This document shows positions 42,501 to 50,775 of a stretch of 64,000 nt of DNA, piece by piece. The DNA lies in assembly GCF_022811705.1 (NCBI RefSeq), contig NZ_CP094528.1:2914001-2978000 (forward strand), in the 5' to 3' direction. Positions within the stretch are counted from its first letter, which is position 1; each line of letters starts with the position of its first letter. The notes beneath the pieces are model-generated. The model saw only the letters and a list, made by a program, of their open reading frames with translations, was not told the origin of the DNA and ran no database searches. Source of the DNA: Agromyces larvae (GTDB lineage Bacteria > Actinomycetota > Actinomycetes > Actinomycetales > Microbacteriaceae). A program made the position numbers and the translations under genes.

Positions 42501-43398
42501 GTTCGTGGGCGACGAGGTGCCGTTCACCGCGGTCGCATTCGACGCCGACGGCGTCGAGATCGGCGATGTCAGCGCAGATACAGCGTTCACCAGCAGCGAC
42601 CCGGTCGATGCCGTGTCGGGTGCAACGGTCGCGTTCACCACGGCAGGCACGCGCACCATCACCGGGACGTTCGCGACGACATCTGGCACGGTCGGAGTGG
42701 AGGTCGGGCCCGCGGCGAGCACCACGGTCGTCGCCCCGCTCACCGCGGTGCCCGTCGCGGGCCGTGCGCTGCCGATCCCCGTGCAGATCACGGCCGATCA
42801 GCCGAATGCCCCGGTCCCGCAGGGGATGGTGCAGCTCCTGGTCGACGGCGCGCCGGTCGGGCTACCCGTCGTCCTCGATGCATCCGGCGCTGCGACCCTC
42901 GTCTGGGCTGTGCCGGTGATCGGCGACCACACGGTCTCCGTCCTCTACAACCCGTCCCCCGAGCATTGGCTCGCGTCCGAGACCGCACTCGACCTGAGCG
43001 TGCTCTCCGTGCTCGAGGCCGTGGTGTCGATTCGCATCACGCCCGACGCGCTGGTCGTCCCGCAGGGCGGCGCCGTCACGCTCACCGTCGAGGGGTTCGA
43101 TGCAAACGGAGACTCGCTCGGCGATGTCACGTCTGCGACCCGATTTACGAGCAGCGTCGCGTCCGACATCATCGACGGCGCCCGAGTCACGTTCCCGAGT
43201 GCGTCGCCCCACCGGATCACGGGCACGGTCGGCGATGCGTCCGACTCGGTCGTCATCCAGGTGATGCCTCAGCTCGCCGGCACTGGCTTCGATCCATCAG
43301 CCGCACTGTTCGCCGTGGTGCTGCTGGCCGGCGCCGGCGGCGTCCTGGTACGCCGGCGGCGCTGGAACGATCACCGGGCGCACCGCACCATCCCCTGA
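39595..43398 (+). CDS. Large repeat-rich surface protein with LAGTG sorting signal
   Basis: 1267 residues. A signal peptide ends at A-H-A. Residues about 110-360 hold glycine-rich A-A-I-G-G-G repeats alternating with G-G-T-I-T-I-x-G strands, suggesting a beta-helix. An InlB-type repeat follows (P-G-Y-T-F-L-G-W-N-T then Y-A-I-W-S). After it come about four repeats of a two-part Ig-like unit. The C-terminus is L-A-G-T-G, a hydrophobic helix and R-R-R-R, a class E sortase LAxTG signal for covalent wall attachment. No sortase gene is in the window. Probably an adhesin or stalk. Lower local GC regularity reflects the repeats. Confidence 0.88.
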   Translation: MGWVGRATALVATGVLVGGALGMAPINPPDPAHAAPVASFGALQDAFTNPASVGGTASLTGALTGSTLALAAGTALTLDLATYTLEVTNISLGSGSSLRITTADSARTNRLTATGGILTSGASLLIDGYAQVTANGGSANSAAIGGGDQQSGGTITIRGFADVTATAPTSGDYNGAAIGGGKNGAGGTITIDGQATVTARAPSTLYSLGAAIGGGGNSNAHGGSGGVITIGGSAVVTAQSANGGAAIGGGDGGSPGTILIQDSATVNATGGRWGSAIGGGGVEGGDVAPGGDITIAGSATVTATATAGGTYVAGIGAGSGNGGAVRILGGSVSISATYALGARPGRSFGTVEIGAGATVSLSASSTITVTDGGSVVNAGVVTGTGRLAGVGLFTNTGAVTLATANVAYATLGVLPNNYLVTFDRNYPGGPTSTERVFAPTFTAGARSFPATPTRPGYTFLGWNTAAGGGGATFTTSTVITASMTVYAIWSPATTATTVSAIGIPAENRPTPMQASVANTLAPSDIPQGSVTVTVDGGPVGTFPLSGGTAAFTLPALPAGPHLVVAVYAPSGGWAPSTGSTTVTVLTTSAAATTLTITPSTTTPVQGATVTLTATAFDAQGASLGNVTALTTFTSSAAADTVAGNAVTTHGAGARTVTGTFGAVSGGAVVTASAAPATVTVTPQGIPVEGRAITVHAAVVAAASAGTPQGTVQLRIGGVDVGAPVALSGGQADLTWPSPTAGGTTIEVVYTPAPADWAAATGSATVTVLTVTDAAATLTITPSTATPVQGDTVTLTATAFDAQGASLGDVTSLTTFTSSAAADTVTGNAVTTHGAGARTVTGTLGAAGDTATITATPAATTVTATPQGIPVEGRAIDVAATVATAATAGTPAGRVQLVVDGEPIGPAVDLTAGAATLTWPSPTAGAHDIEVQYLPEPGDWIANSGEIEVTVLDIPTATASLVVTAGADPVFVGDEVPFTAVAFDADGVEIGDVSADTAFTSSDPVDAVSGATVAFTTAGTRTITGTFATTSGTVGVEVGPAASTTVVAPLTAVPVAGRALPIPVQITADQPNAPVPQGMVQLLVDGAPVGLPVVLDASGAATLVWAVPVIGDHTVSVLYNPSPEHWLASETALDLSVLSVLEAVVSIRITPDALVVPQGGAVTLTVEGFDANGDSLGDVTSATRFTSSVASDIIDGARVTFPSASPHRITGTVGDASDSVVIQVMPQLAGTGFDPSAALFAVVLLAGAGGVLVRRRRWNDHRAHRTIP
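41371..42468 (+). repeat. 549-bp tandem duplication inside the surface-protein gene
   Basis: Two adjacent 183-codon units are close to identical in their first third; for example ctcggc at 41461 recurs at 42010, with the following roughly 100 bases almost unchanged. Diverged third and partial fourth units follow. Near-identity implies recent duplication or gene conversion. Confidence 0.8.
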
Positions 43399-43415
43399 GC
43401 GCAGGCGCCGCCGGC

Positions 43416-43432
43416 GGAGCCCAGGTGGCTCC
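43416..43432 (+). terminator. Small hairpin after surface-protein gene
   Basis: ggagcc (43416-43421) pairs with ggctcc (43427-43432), 18 bases after the stop. It is weak but well placed. Confidence 0.4.
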
Positions 43433-43452
43433 CGGCGGAGCGGAGACGCGAA

Positions 43453-43482
43453 GGAGGGCGCCGGCCGAAGCCGACGCCCTCC
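43453..43482 (-). terminator. Terminator of the rpmB-rpmG-rpsN operon
   Basis: On the minus strand GGAGGGCGTCGGC, loop TTCG, then GCCGGCGCCCTCC: a 13-bp stem with one G-U pair closed by a stable UUCG tetraloop, 24 bases after the rpsN stop. Confidence 0.85.
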
Positions 43483-43505
43483 TGGACGTGCTGTGCGCGA
43501 GCGGG

Positions 43506-43811
43506 TTACCAGCTCGACTTGGTGATGCCGGGCAGCTCGCCGCGGTGCGCCATCTCACGGAAGCGGACACGCGAGATGCCGAACTTCGTGAGGACGCCAC
43601 GGGGGCGGCCGTCGATGGCGTCACGCGAGCGCACACGAACCGGCGACGCGTTGCGGGGCAGCTTCTGCAGACCCACGCGAGCGGCCTCGCGGCTCTCGTC
43701 GGTGCCGTTCGGGTCGACGAGCGCCTTCTTCAGCTCGAGGCGCTTGGCCGCGTAGCGGTCGACGACCACCTTGCGCTGGTCGTTGCGCGCGATCTTGCTC
43801 TTCTTGGCCAT
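43506..43811 (-). CDS. rpsN: 30S ribosomal protein S14 (zinc-independent type)
   Basis: 101 residues. It is the long S14 form lacking the C-x-x-C zinc knuckle: [10 protein letters not shown] start and [18 protein letters not shown] end. It belongs to the small-subunit head. It is the last gene of a three-gene operon of cysteine-free paralogues, which in many actinobacteria replace zinc-containing versions under zinc limitation. It starts two bases after the rpmG stop. Confidence 0.96.
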   Translation of the reverse strand: MAKKSKIARNDQRKVVVDRYAAKRLELKKALVDPNGTDESREAARVGLQKLPRNASPVRVRSRDAIDGRPRGVLTKFGISRVRFREMAHRGELPGITKSSW

Positions 43812-43813
43812 GC

Positions 43814-43981
43814 TTAGCGCTCCTCTCGGAAGTCGACGTGCTTGCGGACCACCGGGTCGTACTTCTTGAGCACGAGGCGGTCGGGGGTGTTGCGACGGTT
43901 CTTGCGGGTCACGTAGGTGTACCCGGTGCCGGCCGTCGAACGGAGCTTGATGATGGGACGGATGTCCTGCTGCTTCGCCAT
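43814..43981 (-). CDS. rpmG: 50S ribosomal protein L33 (zinc-independent type)
   Basis: 55 residues: [20 protein letters not shown] start, [16 protein letters not shown] centre and F-R-E-E-R end. There is no cysteine, so it is the C-minus form. Its ATG overlaps the rpmB TAA by one base (TAATG), and its stop is two bases before rpsN. It is easily missed because of its size, but the sequence match is unambiguous. Confidence 0.95.
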   Translation of the reverse strand: MAKQQDIRPIIKLRSTAGTGYTYVTRKNRRNTPDRLVLKKYDPVVRKHVDFREER

Positions 43982-44217
43982 TAGAGCTTCACCCCGCGAG
44001 CCTTGAGGTCCTTCACGACGGCTTCGATGCCACGGGCATCGATGACCTTGATGCCCTTCGCCGACAGGGTCAGCGTGACGTTACGGCGAAGCGACGGAAC
44101 GTAGTACGTCTTCTTCTGGATGTTCGGGTCGAAGCGACGCTTCGTACGCCGGTGCGAGTGCGAGATGTTGTGACCGAAGCCGGGAACGGCGCCGGTCACC
44201 TGGCACACTGCTGCCAT
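43981..44217 (-). CDS. rpmB: 50S ribosomal protein L28 (zinc-independent type)
   Basis: 78 residues. [28 protein letters not shown] is the E. coli-like form, with a single Cys instead of the paired C-x-x-C. It is the first gene of the operon. The ATG at 44217 has GGAGG upstream; the longer frame to 44256 is not needed. A promoter-like TAGACT (44357-44352) gives a leader of about 130 bases carrying a hairpin just before the ribosome binding site. Confidence 0.96.
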   Translation of the reverse strand: MAAVCQVTGAVPGFGHNISHSHRRTKRRFDPNIQKKTYYVPSLRRNVTLTLSAKGIKVIDARGIEAVVKDLKARGVKL

Positions 44218-44234
44218 TGGTTTCCTCCAATACC

Positions 44235-44252
44235 GAGGGGCGGATGCCCCTC
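44235..44252 (-). promoter_or_regulatory. Hairpin in the rpmB leader
   Basis: gaggggc (44235-44241) and gcccctc (44246-44252) form a perfect 7-bp stem with a 4-base loop, ending 18 bases before the rpmB start, next to the GGAGG site. It might modulate translation of the operon. Confidence 0.45.
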
Positions 44253-44351
44253 CCAAGGTCTCTTGTCTGCAGACGAGCCCCTCCGGTTGCCCGGTGAGAT
44301 ACAGGGGATTCGTCTACGGTCTGGGCAGTGGAAGTACCCAGCCAAACGTCG

Positions 44352-44357
44352 AGTCTA
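44352..44357 (-). promoter_or_regulatory. Probable -10 element of rpmB operon
   Basis: TAGACT on the minus strand, about 135 bases before rpmB. No Zur-like AT-rich dyad is visible near it. Confidence 0.4.
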
Positions 44358-44442
44358 TCAGACCGGCAGGTGAGCCCCGAATTCGCGGGCCTCGGCCGGA
44401 TGCCCCGCGCGGATGCCGCGGCCGGATGCCTCGCGCCCGAGC

Positions 44443-45813
44443 TCAATGGTGGAACGCCGGACCCAGCCCCGGATGCGGGATCGGCGCGGGCAGCGATTCG
44501 AGCAGCGCGGTCTCGGTTCGGATGTCGCGCAGCAGGTCTTCGGCGAGGTCGCGGCTGAGGCCGTTGCGGCACACGATGCGCATCACGGTCTGGTCGGCGA
44601 GCTCGCCCGAGAGCGGGTACGCGGGGACGAGCCATCCGCGCACCCGCAGCCGTTCGCTCAGGTGGGAGAGCGTCCACTTGTCGGTGTGCCCCGGCTTCAG
44701 GCGCCACGCGAACACCGGGATGTCCGAGCCGTCCGTCACGAGCTCGTAGGGCGCGAGCGCGGCGACCCCGTCGGCGAGGTACCGGGCGACCTGCTGCGAC
44801 TCCCGCTGGATCGCCGTGTACCCGCGCCGCCCCAGCCGCAGGAACCGGTAGTACTGCAGCAGCACCTGCGCCCCCGGCCGGGAGAAGTTCAGTGCGAACG
44901 TCGGCATCTCGCCGCCGAGGTAGCTCACCCGGAAGACGAGGTCCTCGGGCAGCGACGCGGTCGACCGCCACACGACCCACCCGACGCCCGGGTACACGAG
45001 CCCGTACTTGTGCCCCGACGTATTGATCGACGCCACCCGCGGCAGCCGGAAGTCCCACTCGAGGTCGGGCTGCAGGAACGGCGCGATCATGGCCCCGGAT
45101 GCCCCGTCGACGTGGATCGGCACATCGAGGCCCGTCGTCGCCTGGATCCCGTCGAGGATGCCGGCGATCTTCGCGACCGGCTCGTACGCGCCCGTGTACG
45201 TCACCCCCATGAGGGCGACCACCCCGATGGTGTGCTCGTCGACCGTCTCGGCGAGCCCTTCGCCGTCGAAGACCGGGTGCTCGGGAGTGGTCGGGATGAC
45301 CCGCATCTCGACGTCGAAGTAGTTGCAGAACTTTTCCCAGCAGACCTGCACGGCGCTCGACATGATCAGGTTCGGCTTCTCGGCGGGCAGTCCGGCCGCC
45401 CGGCGCGCGTGCTGCCAGCGCCGCTTCAACGCGAGCCCGCCGAGCATGCACGCCTCGCTCGACCCGATCGTCGAGGTGCCGATCACGTCGTCGGGGTTCG
45501 GCGCGTTCCACAGGTCGGCGAGGATGCGCCAGCAGTACTCCTCGATCGCGGCCGTCGCCGGGTATTCGTCCTTGTCGATCAGGTTCTTGTCGAACGAGTC
45601 GGCGTAGAGCCGCTGGGCGTGATCGTCCATCCAGGTGCCGACGAAGGTCGCGAGGTTCAGGCGCGCGTTGCCGTCGAGCATCGTCTCGTCGCGCACCATG
45701 CGGTACGCCGTGTCGGGCAGCATCTCGCCCTCGGGCAGCTTCGTGTAGCGGGCGGTGGTGGCCTCGCCGAAGCGCGTGAAGATCGGCTCGAGCTCGTCGT
45801 CGAGTCCGGACAT
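44443..45813 (-). CDS. gadB: Glutamate decarboxylase
   Basis: 456 residues, full length. It is PLP-dependent and converts glutamate to GABA while consuming a proton. The PLP lysine is in N-T-S-G-H-K-Y-G-L-V-Y-P-G. Upstream, H-V-D-G-A-S-G-A-M provides the PLP Asp and G-S-S-E-A-C-M-L-G-G binds the phosphate. The ATG at 45813 has GGGGGA upstream. No GABA antiporter is adjacent, so it is not the usual acid-resistance pair. Together with arcA it could support pH homeostasis. Confidence 0.94.
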   Translation of the reverse strand: MSGLDDELEPIFTRFGEATTARYTKLPEGEMLPDTAYRMVRDETMLDGNARLNLATFVGTWMDDHAQRLYADSFDKNLIDKDEYPATAAIEEYCWRILADLWNAPNPDDVIGTSTIGSSEACMLGGLALKRRWQHARRAAGLPAEKPNLIMSSAVQVCWEKFCNYFDVEMRVIPTTPEHPVFDGEGLAETVDEHTIGVVALMGVTYTGAYEPVAKIAGILDGIQATTGLDVPIHVDGASGAMIAPFLQPDLEWDFRLPRVASINTSGHKYGLVYPGVGWVVWRSTASLPEDLVFRVSYLGGEMPTFALNFSRPGAQVLLQYYRFLRLGRRGYTAIQRESQQVARYLADGVAALAPYELVTDGSDIPVFAWRLKPGHTDKWTLSHLSERLRVRGWLVPAYPLSGELADQTVMRIVCRNGLSRDLAEDLLRDIRTETALLESLPAPIPHPGLGPAFHH

Positions 45814-45830
45814 GCAGTCCCCCTCTGTTC

Positions 45831-45859
45831 GACCGGCCCGGCATGCCCCGGGCCGGGTC
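45831..45859 (-). terminator. Terminator of the znu-zur operon
   Basis: GC-rich hairpin gacc-ggcccgg/ccgggcc-gggtc around catgccc, overlapping the zur stop and 18 bases before gadB begins. Confidence 0.6.
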
Positions 45860-46328
45860 AGTGCGTGTGCGGCTCGGGCTGCGAGGCATCCGATCGCTTC
45901 GAAGCATCCGGATGCTGCGTGGCATCCGATCGCGGCCCGTCGATCGCGGCCGAGCAGGACGCGCACAACCCGAACACGTCGACGACGTGGGCTGCACGCG
46001 TGAAGCCGTGCTCGCCCGCGACCCGCTTCGCCCACGCCTCGACCTCGTCGGCGGCGATCTCGACCGTGAGCCCGCAGGTGCGGCAGATCAGGTGGTGGTG
46101 GTGACCGGTCGTCGAGCAGGCGCGGTAGATCGCCTCGCCCTCGGGCGACTGCAGCGAGTCGGCCTCCCCCGCCGCGGCCAGGTCGCCGAGCGCGCGGTAG
46201 ACGGTGGCGAGCCCGATCGGCGACCCGCTCGCGTGCAGCGCGGAGTGCAGCGCCTGCGCGCTGATGAATCCGTCGGTGCTGTCGAGCGCCTCGCGGACGG
46301 CCTCGCGCTGCCAGGTGTTGCGCTTCAT
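45858..46328 (-). CDS. zur: Fur family regulator, probably the zinc repressor Zur
   Basis: 156 residues. The winged helix covers residues 1-80 (R-E-A-V-R-E-A-L, I-G-L-A-T-V-Y-R-A-L-G-D-L). The dimer domain has H-H-H-H-L-I-C-R-T-C and C-A-S-C, the structural zinc site. Position after four zinc-uptake genes makes it Zur rather than Fur. The ATG overlaps the permease stop (ATGA). The last 25 residues are an unusual S-D-A/P-D-A-S tail made of GAT-GC codon pairs. The target box is seen before znuA. Confidence 0.9.
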   Translation of the reverse strand: MKRNTWQREAVREALDSTDGFISAQALHSALHASGSPIGLATVYRALGDLAAAGEADSLQSPEGEAIYRACSTTGHHHHLICRTCGLTVEIAADEVEAWAKRVAGEHGFTRAAHVVDVFGLCASCSAAIDGPRSDATQHPDASKRSDASQPEPHTH

Positions 46329-47170
46329 GCGAGCCTCGCCTCCTCCGCGGTTTCGACGGGGATGTCCCGTCTCCACGGTAGCCGCCTCGCGCGTCGCGCG
46401 AGCAGGGCGATGACGAAGAACGCAGTCGCCGCGAGCACGATCGACGGTCCTGCGGCGACGGCGAGCGCCCGCGAGGCGAGGACGCCGAGGATGCCCGAGG
46501 CGGCGCCGATCGCCGCCGACGCGATGAGGATGCCGCGGAACGACCCGAGCACCAGCCGGGCCGCCGCCGCCGGCGCTGCGATGAGCGCGATCGCGAGGAT
46601 CGCGCCGACCGCGGGCAGTGCGGTCACGACGGTCGCGGCGGTGAGGGCGAGCACGAGCAGCTCGGTGGGCCAGGCGCGGTAGCCCGCGGCCCGGTAGCCG
46701 GCCGGGTCGAACGTCGAGAACGCGAGCTCCTTGCCGAAGGCGGCGACCGCGACGATCGCGATCGCGAACACGGATGCCGCGAGCAGCACATCCCCGGTCG
46801 TGACCGTCAGGATCGAGCCGACGAGCAGCGACTCGGCCCGCACCGGGATGCCCGGGATCGCCGCCTGCAGCAGCGCCCCCGCCGCGAACCCGCCGGTCAG
46901 CACGATGCCGGCCGCGACCTGCGCGCCCTGGCGGCGGGTGCGGGCGACGAACTGCATGATCGCGACGATGACGACGGATGCCACGGCCGCCCCCAACGGA
47001 ACGCTGACGCCGATCGCGGCGGCGACCACCGCTCCCGGGTAGGTGGCGTGCGTGAGCGCCTGCGCGAAGAACGTGCGGCGGCGCAGCACGACGAGGGCGC
47101 CGACGAAGCCGCTGCCGGCGCCGATCACCGTGGCCGCGATGAGCGCGAGCTCGAAGTACCCGCCGGTCAT
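46325..47170 (-). CDS. znuB: Zinc ABC transporter permease (second)
   Basis: 281 residues, about eight helices of the ABC-3 family that import zinc or manganese. Family features are [18 protein letters not shown] and [22 protein letters not shown]. It overlaps the preceding permease gene by ATGA. Two different permease genes in one zinc operon suggest a heterodimeric channel. The tail after residue 255 is basic and cytoplasmic. Confidence 0.9.
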   Translation of the reverse strand: MTGGYFELALIAATVIGAGSGFVGALVVLRRRTFFAQALTHATYPGAVVAAAIGVSVPLGAAVASVVIVAIMQFVARTRRQGAQVAAGIVLTGGFAAGALLQAAIPGIPVRAESLLVGSILTVTTGDVLLAASVFAIAIVAVAAFGKELAFSTFDPAGYRAAGYRAWPTELLVLALTAATVVTALPAVGAILAIALIAAPAAAARLVLGSFRGILIASAAIGAASGILGVLASRALAVAAGPSIVLAATAFFVIALLARRARRLPWRRDIPVETAEEARLA

Positions 47171-48138
47171 GCTCGACCGCCGTTCAGGAAGAATTCCGCG
47201 ACACGCCGCCCGGCGCCCGCTCGTGCCGGCCTGTCGCCCCGATCTTCCTGATCGCGTGACGCCGCCGCACCGGAGCGCACCCTGGTGGACCGCACCCCGG
47301 CGGACAGGGAGGTGGCGCCGAGCACCAGCGCGTAGAGCGCGACGAACATCGCGACGACGGTCGGTCCGGTCGGCAGGTCCACGCCGGCCCCGACCGACAC
47401 CGCGAACCCCGTGGCGAGGCCCAGCCACGACGCCAGCGCGGCGAACCCGGCGGCGACGGGGAAGAGCAGCCACAGCCGACGGGTCACGAGCCGGGCCGAG
47501 GCGCCGGGCACGATGAGCAGCGCGAGCACCAGCAGCGACCCGACCGTCGCCGCCGCGGCCACGACGACCAGCGCGATCGCCGCGTTCAGCACGAGATCGA
47601 GTACCAGCCCCGGGTCTCCCGCGGCCCGACTCCCCCGCGCGTCGAACGCGCGGAACACCTGCTGCTTCAGCGTCACGCCGACCGCGACCAGCGCGACCGC
47701 GCACACCACGACGAGCGGCACGACCTGACCGGGCGGAATCGTCAGCACCCGCCCGAACAGCAGCGCCTCGAGCTCGCCCGCGTAGTCGTCGCTACGCGAC
47801 ACCACGAGCACGCCGACGCCGAACGTCGCCGTCAGCACGATGGCGATCGCGGCATCCGAGGCGATGCCCGCGCGCGCGAGCCAGGTGAGCACGATCGCCG
47901 CCGCGAGCGCCGCGAGCGCCGCACCCGGCAGCAGGCCCGCCGACCCGCCGACCGCGAGCCCGATCGCGAGCCCCGGGAACACCGCGTGCGTCAGCCCGTC
48001 GCTGATGAACTCGAGCCCGCGCAGGTTCACGAGCACGCCCACCACGCCCGCGACGACCGCGAGCACGAGCAGCACCACGAGGGCGCGCGCCATGAACGGC
48101 AGCGCGAACGCGCCGAACAGCGCATCGGCGAGGTTCAC
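47167..48138 (-). CDS. znuB: Zinc ABC transporter permease (first)
   Basis: 323 residues of the ABC-3 permease family with about eight helices; [19 protein letters not shown] contains the loop touching the ATPase. A C-terminal 45-residue charged, Arg-rich extension is not typical of the family. The GTG at 48138 starts 23 bases after znuC. It overlaps the next permease gene. Confidence 0.9.
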   Translation of the reverse strand: MNLADALFGAFALPFMARALVVLLVLAVVAGVVGVLVNLRGLEFISDGLTHAVFPGLAIGLAVGGSAGLLPGAALAALAAAIVLTWLARAGIASDAAIAIVLTATFGVGVLVVSRSDDYAGELEALLFGRVLTIPPGQVVPLVVVCAVALVAVGVTLKQQVFRAFDARGSRAAGDPGLVLDLVLNAAIALVVVAAAATVGSLLVLALLIVPGASARLVTRRLWLLFPVAAGFAALASWLGLATGFAVSVGAGVDLPTGPTVVAMFVALYALVLGATSLSAGVRSTRVRSGAAASRDQEDRGDRPARAGAGRRVAEFFLNGGRA

Positions 48139-48160
48139 GGGCGCCCCTCCCCCACCGCGG

Positions 48161-49009
48161 TCAGCGCAGCCCCTCGCGCGCGGCGTAGCTCTCGTGGTCG
48201 TCGTGCCCTTCGTGCCCGGGCACCACGAGCGTGTGCTCGTCGAGCTCGACCTCGACGCCCTCGAAGCAGTCCTGCACGTTGCCGAGCGTGAGCACGTCGT
48301 CGACCGAGCCGAACGCCCGCTGGTCGCCGTTCACGAGCAGCACCAGGTCGCAGACCTCGCGGGCGAGTTCGAGGTCGTGCGTCGACACCAGCACCGCGAC
48401 ACCGCGCGCCTTCAGCGTGCGCAGCGTCTCGATGAGCGCGTCGCGGTTCGGCTGGTCGAGTCCGTTGAACGGTTCGTCGAGCAGCAGCAGCGCGGGATCG
48501 GATGCCAGGGCGCGCGCGAGCAGCCCGCGCTGGCGCTGCCCGCCCGAGAGCTCGCCGAACTGGTGCTTCGCGAGGTCGGCGAGGCCGACGGCGTCGAGCG
48601 CCGCCCGCACCGCCGCGCGGTCGGCCCGTCCGGGCCAGCGCAGCCAGCCGAGCCGCCGATACCGCCCCTGCATCACGACCTGCTCGAGCGAGATCGGGAA
48701 GTCGGGGTCGAGCTCGACGGTCTGCGGCAGGAAGCCCAGCTCGCCGCGGCCGGCGCGGCTGCGATCGGATGCCTCGGAGCCCGCGAACCGCACCGTGCCC
48801 GCCGTGCGCGGCACGAGCCCGAGCAGGCCCTGCAGGAGCGTCGACTTGCCGGCGCCGTTCGGCCCGATCAGCGCCACGGCCTCGCCCGGCGCGATCGAGA
48901 ACGTCAGCCCGTGCACACCCGACCCGCCGGGATGCGTGAACGCGGCGCCGTCGAGCGCGAGCACCGGTCGTGGCATCCGTGCGCCCTGCTCCCCCGCTGC
49001 GTCGTTCAC
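48161..49009 (-). CDS. znuC: Zinc ABC transporter ATP-binding protein
   Basis: 282 residues. Walker A is G-P-N-G-A-G-K-S-T, the signature L-S-G-G-Q-R-Q-R and Walker B A-L-L-L-L-D-E-P, with H-loop V-S-T-H-D. The C-terminal end is His/Asp/Glu-rich ([16 protein letters not shown]), perhaps a zinc sensor. The GTG at 49009 is five bases after the znuA stop with GAGGA upstream; an internal ATG at about 48976 is the alternative. Confidence 0.93.
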   Translation of the reverse strand: MNDAAGEQGARMPRPVLALDGAAFTHPGGSGVHGLTFSIAPGEAVALIGPNGAGKSTLLQGLLGLVPRTAGTVRFAGSEASDRSRAGRGELGFLPQTVELDPDFPISLEQVVMQGRYRRLGWLRWPGRADRAAVRAALDAVGLADLAKHQFGELSGGQRQRGLLARALASDPALLLLDEPFNGLDQPNRDALIETLRTLKARGVAVLVSTHDLELAREVCDLVLLVNGDQRAFGSVDDVLTLGNVQDCFEGVEVELDEHTLVVPGHEGHDDHESYAAREGLR

Positions 49010-49013
49010 GGCG

Positions 49014-50108
49014 TCATCCTCGCAGGGACGCGGGCGGGTCGGAAGCCTCGACGCCCCACGACGCGAGCATGAGACGCACATTGTGCACCGTCGACCCGAT
49101 GTAGGTCGCCCCCTCGGTTCCGGCCGCGCCGAGCGCGTCGCCGTACAGCGCGTCGTCGCCCGAGTACACCGTCACGCCCGACTCGCGGGCGATGGTCGCC
49201 GCGGTCTTCGGCGAGATCGCCTGCTCGGCGAACACCGCCCGCACCCCGGTCGCGCGGATCTTCGCGACGAGCTCGTCGATCTCTGCGGCGCTCGGCTCGG
49301 CGTTGTCGTCGAAGCTCGGGATGACGCTGCCGACCAGCGTGATGTCGTACTCGTGGAGGAAGTAGGTGAACGCGTCGTGGTTGGTCACGAGCAGGCGCTG
49401 CTCGACCGGCACCTGGGCGATGTTCTCGCGGATCCAGGCGTCGAGATCGGCGAGCCGAGCGGTGTAACCGGCTTCGGCGGTTCGCACCGCGTCGGCGTCG
49501 ATGCCCGGGATCTCGGCGAGGCCGTCGGCCAGATTCTCGACCATGCGTGTCGCGTTCGCGGGCGAGGTCCAGATGTGCGGGTTGCCGTCGGCGTGGTCGT
49601 GGTCGGCGTCGTGATCGTCGGGATCGGATGCCTCGTCGGCGTGCTCGTCGCCGTCCTCGGCGTGCGCATCGTCGGCGTGCGCATCCTCGCCGTGCTCGTG
49701 GTCGTCGGTGCCGAACAGCTCGATGCCCTGCGAGGCATCCACGACCGGGCCGTCGAAGCCGGCCGAATCGAGCGCATCGTCGAGCCAGCTCTCGAGCCCG
49801 GCGCCGTTGACGAGCACCGCGTCGGCCCGCGAGATCGCGAGCAGCTGCCCCGCCGAGGGATCGAACGAGTGCGCGCTCTGCCCCGGCTCGAGCAACTGGA
49901 CGACCTCGGCCTGGTCGCCGACCAGTTCACGCGCGAAGTCGGCGATCTGAGTGGTGGTCGCGACGATCTGCGGCCGATCGTCGGACGCATCGGATGCCCC
50001 GCCGCCGGCGCACCCGGACAGCACGAGCAGGCCGGCGCCGGCCGCCGCAGCGAGCACGAGCGGTCGGATGCGGAACGGTGCGCGGGCACGGGATCGGAAC
50101 GAGGCCAT
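49014..50108 (-). CDS. znuA: Zinc ABC transporter substrate-binding lipoprotein
   Basis: 364 residues of the ZnuA/cluster A-1 family. The lipobox L-S-G-C33 anchors it outside. A long His/Asp/Glu-rich loop (about 128-170, with H-E-H-G-E-D-A-H-A-D-D-A-H) and G-N-P-H-I-W are the hallmarks of zinc binders. Further His ligands are in V-T-N-H-D-A-F. The ATG at 50108 is chosen because a -10 lies six bases before it; the longer frame would begin inside the Zur box. It heads the operon znuA-znuC-znuB-znuB-zur. Confidence 0.94.
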   Translation of the reverse strand: MASFRSRARAPFRIRPLVLAAAAGAGLLVLSGCAGGGASDASDDRPQIVATTTQIADFARELVGDQAEVVQLLEPGQSAHSFDPSAGQLLAISRADAVLVNGAGLESWLDDALDSAGFDGPVVDASQGIELFGTDDHEHGEDAHADDAHAEDGDEHADEASDPDDHDADHDHADGNPHIWTSPANATRMVENLADGLAEIPGIDADAVRTAEAGYTARLADLDAWIRENIAQVPVEQRLLVTNHDAFTYFLHEYDITLVGSVIPSFDDNAEPSAAEIDELVAKIRATGVRAVFAEQAISPKTAATIARESGVTVYSGDDALYGDALGAAGTEGATYIGSTVHNVRLMLASWGVEASDPPASLRG

Positions 50109-50114
50109 ACCCCC

Positions 50115-50144
50115 AGCGTACGGCTTATTGATAATGATTGTCAA
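50115..50144 (-). promoter_or_regulatory. znuA promoter with overlapping Zur box
   Basis: Minus-strand -35 TTGACA (50144-50139), an 18-base spacer and -10 TACGCT (50120-50115), then six bases to the ATG, so the transcript is leaderless. The dyad ttgataatgattgtcaa (50128-50144) covers the -35 and matches the Zur consensus with one mismatched pair. Confidence 0.85.
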
Positions 50145-50240
50145 AACCATCTAGGTGGAGACTCTGCGCATCCTCAGGATCTGCCGAACACCTGTGGACA
50201 GGGCTGGCGTGTCGTCGCGGTCGATGAGAAGGTGAACCAC

Positions 50241-50723
50241 GTGGAAGCCACCACGGTCCCCCTGACCCTGCACCCCTTCACCGTCGCCGATGCCGAGCGC
50301 CTGCTCGCGGGCGAGGTCGATCTGACCGACGGCTGGGAGGGCGGCTATTCGTTCATCGACGAGCCCGAACTGATCGACGAGTACCTCGGCGCCGTCCGCG
50401 AAGGCGGCGATCCGGCCCCGTTCGGCCCGTACATCGTGCGGCGCGGTGCCGACGGCGCCGCGATCGGCGGTGTCAACCTGTTCGCCACCGACGACCCCCG
50501 CGTCGTCGAGTTCGTGTTCGGCCTCGTCCCCGCCGCGCGCGGCGAGGGGCTCGGCACGCACACCGTGCACGCGGCGCTCGCGCTCATCCGTTCGGTCGGC
50601 GCCGAGATCGCCCGCGCCGAGTGCGAGGTCGCCAACCTCTCGGCGCGACGCGCGCTCACGGCCGCCGGCATGCTCGAGGCCGCGCGCACCGACGACGCCG
50701 TCATCTACGAACTGCGCGTCTGA
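50241..50723 (+). CDS. GNAT family acetyltransferase
   Basis: 160 residues. The GNAT core shows I-G-G-V-N-L-F (strand 4), V-E-F-V-F-G-L-V-P-A-A-R-G-E-G-L-G-T (the acetyl-CoA loop R-x-x-G-x-G) and A-N-L-S-A-R-R-A-L-T-A-A-G-M, the N-x-x-S-x-x-x-x-x-x-x-G-F type end of RimJ-like enzymes. The GTG at 50241 has AGAAGG upstream; another GTG lies three codons earlier. The substrate is unknown. It is divergent from znuA, 100 bases from the Zur box. Confidence 0.87.
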   Translation: MEATTVPLTLHPFTVADAERLLAGEVDLTDGWEGGYSFIDEPELIDEYLGAVREGGDPAPFGPYIVRRGADGAAIGGVNLFATDDPRVVEFVFGLVPAARGEGLGTHTVHAALALIRSVGAEIARAECEVANLSARRALTAAGMLEAARTDDAVIYELRV

Positions 50724-50775
50724 GCACCCCACCCCCAGCCCCGCCACCCGCTGCACCCCGCACCACGCGCCGCAC

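Noticed and set aside
44401..44435. Three close ggatgcc copies as a local repeat element
   Set aside because: They are instances of the genome-wide over-represented hexamer, not a separate repeat.
44218..44442. Zur box or riboswitch before rpmB
   Set aside because: No AT-rich dyad resembling the znuA site and no recognisable riboswitch core; only a short hairpin was kept.
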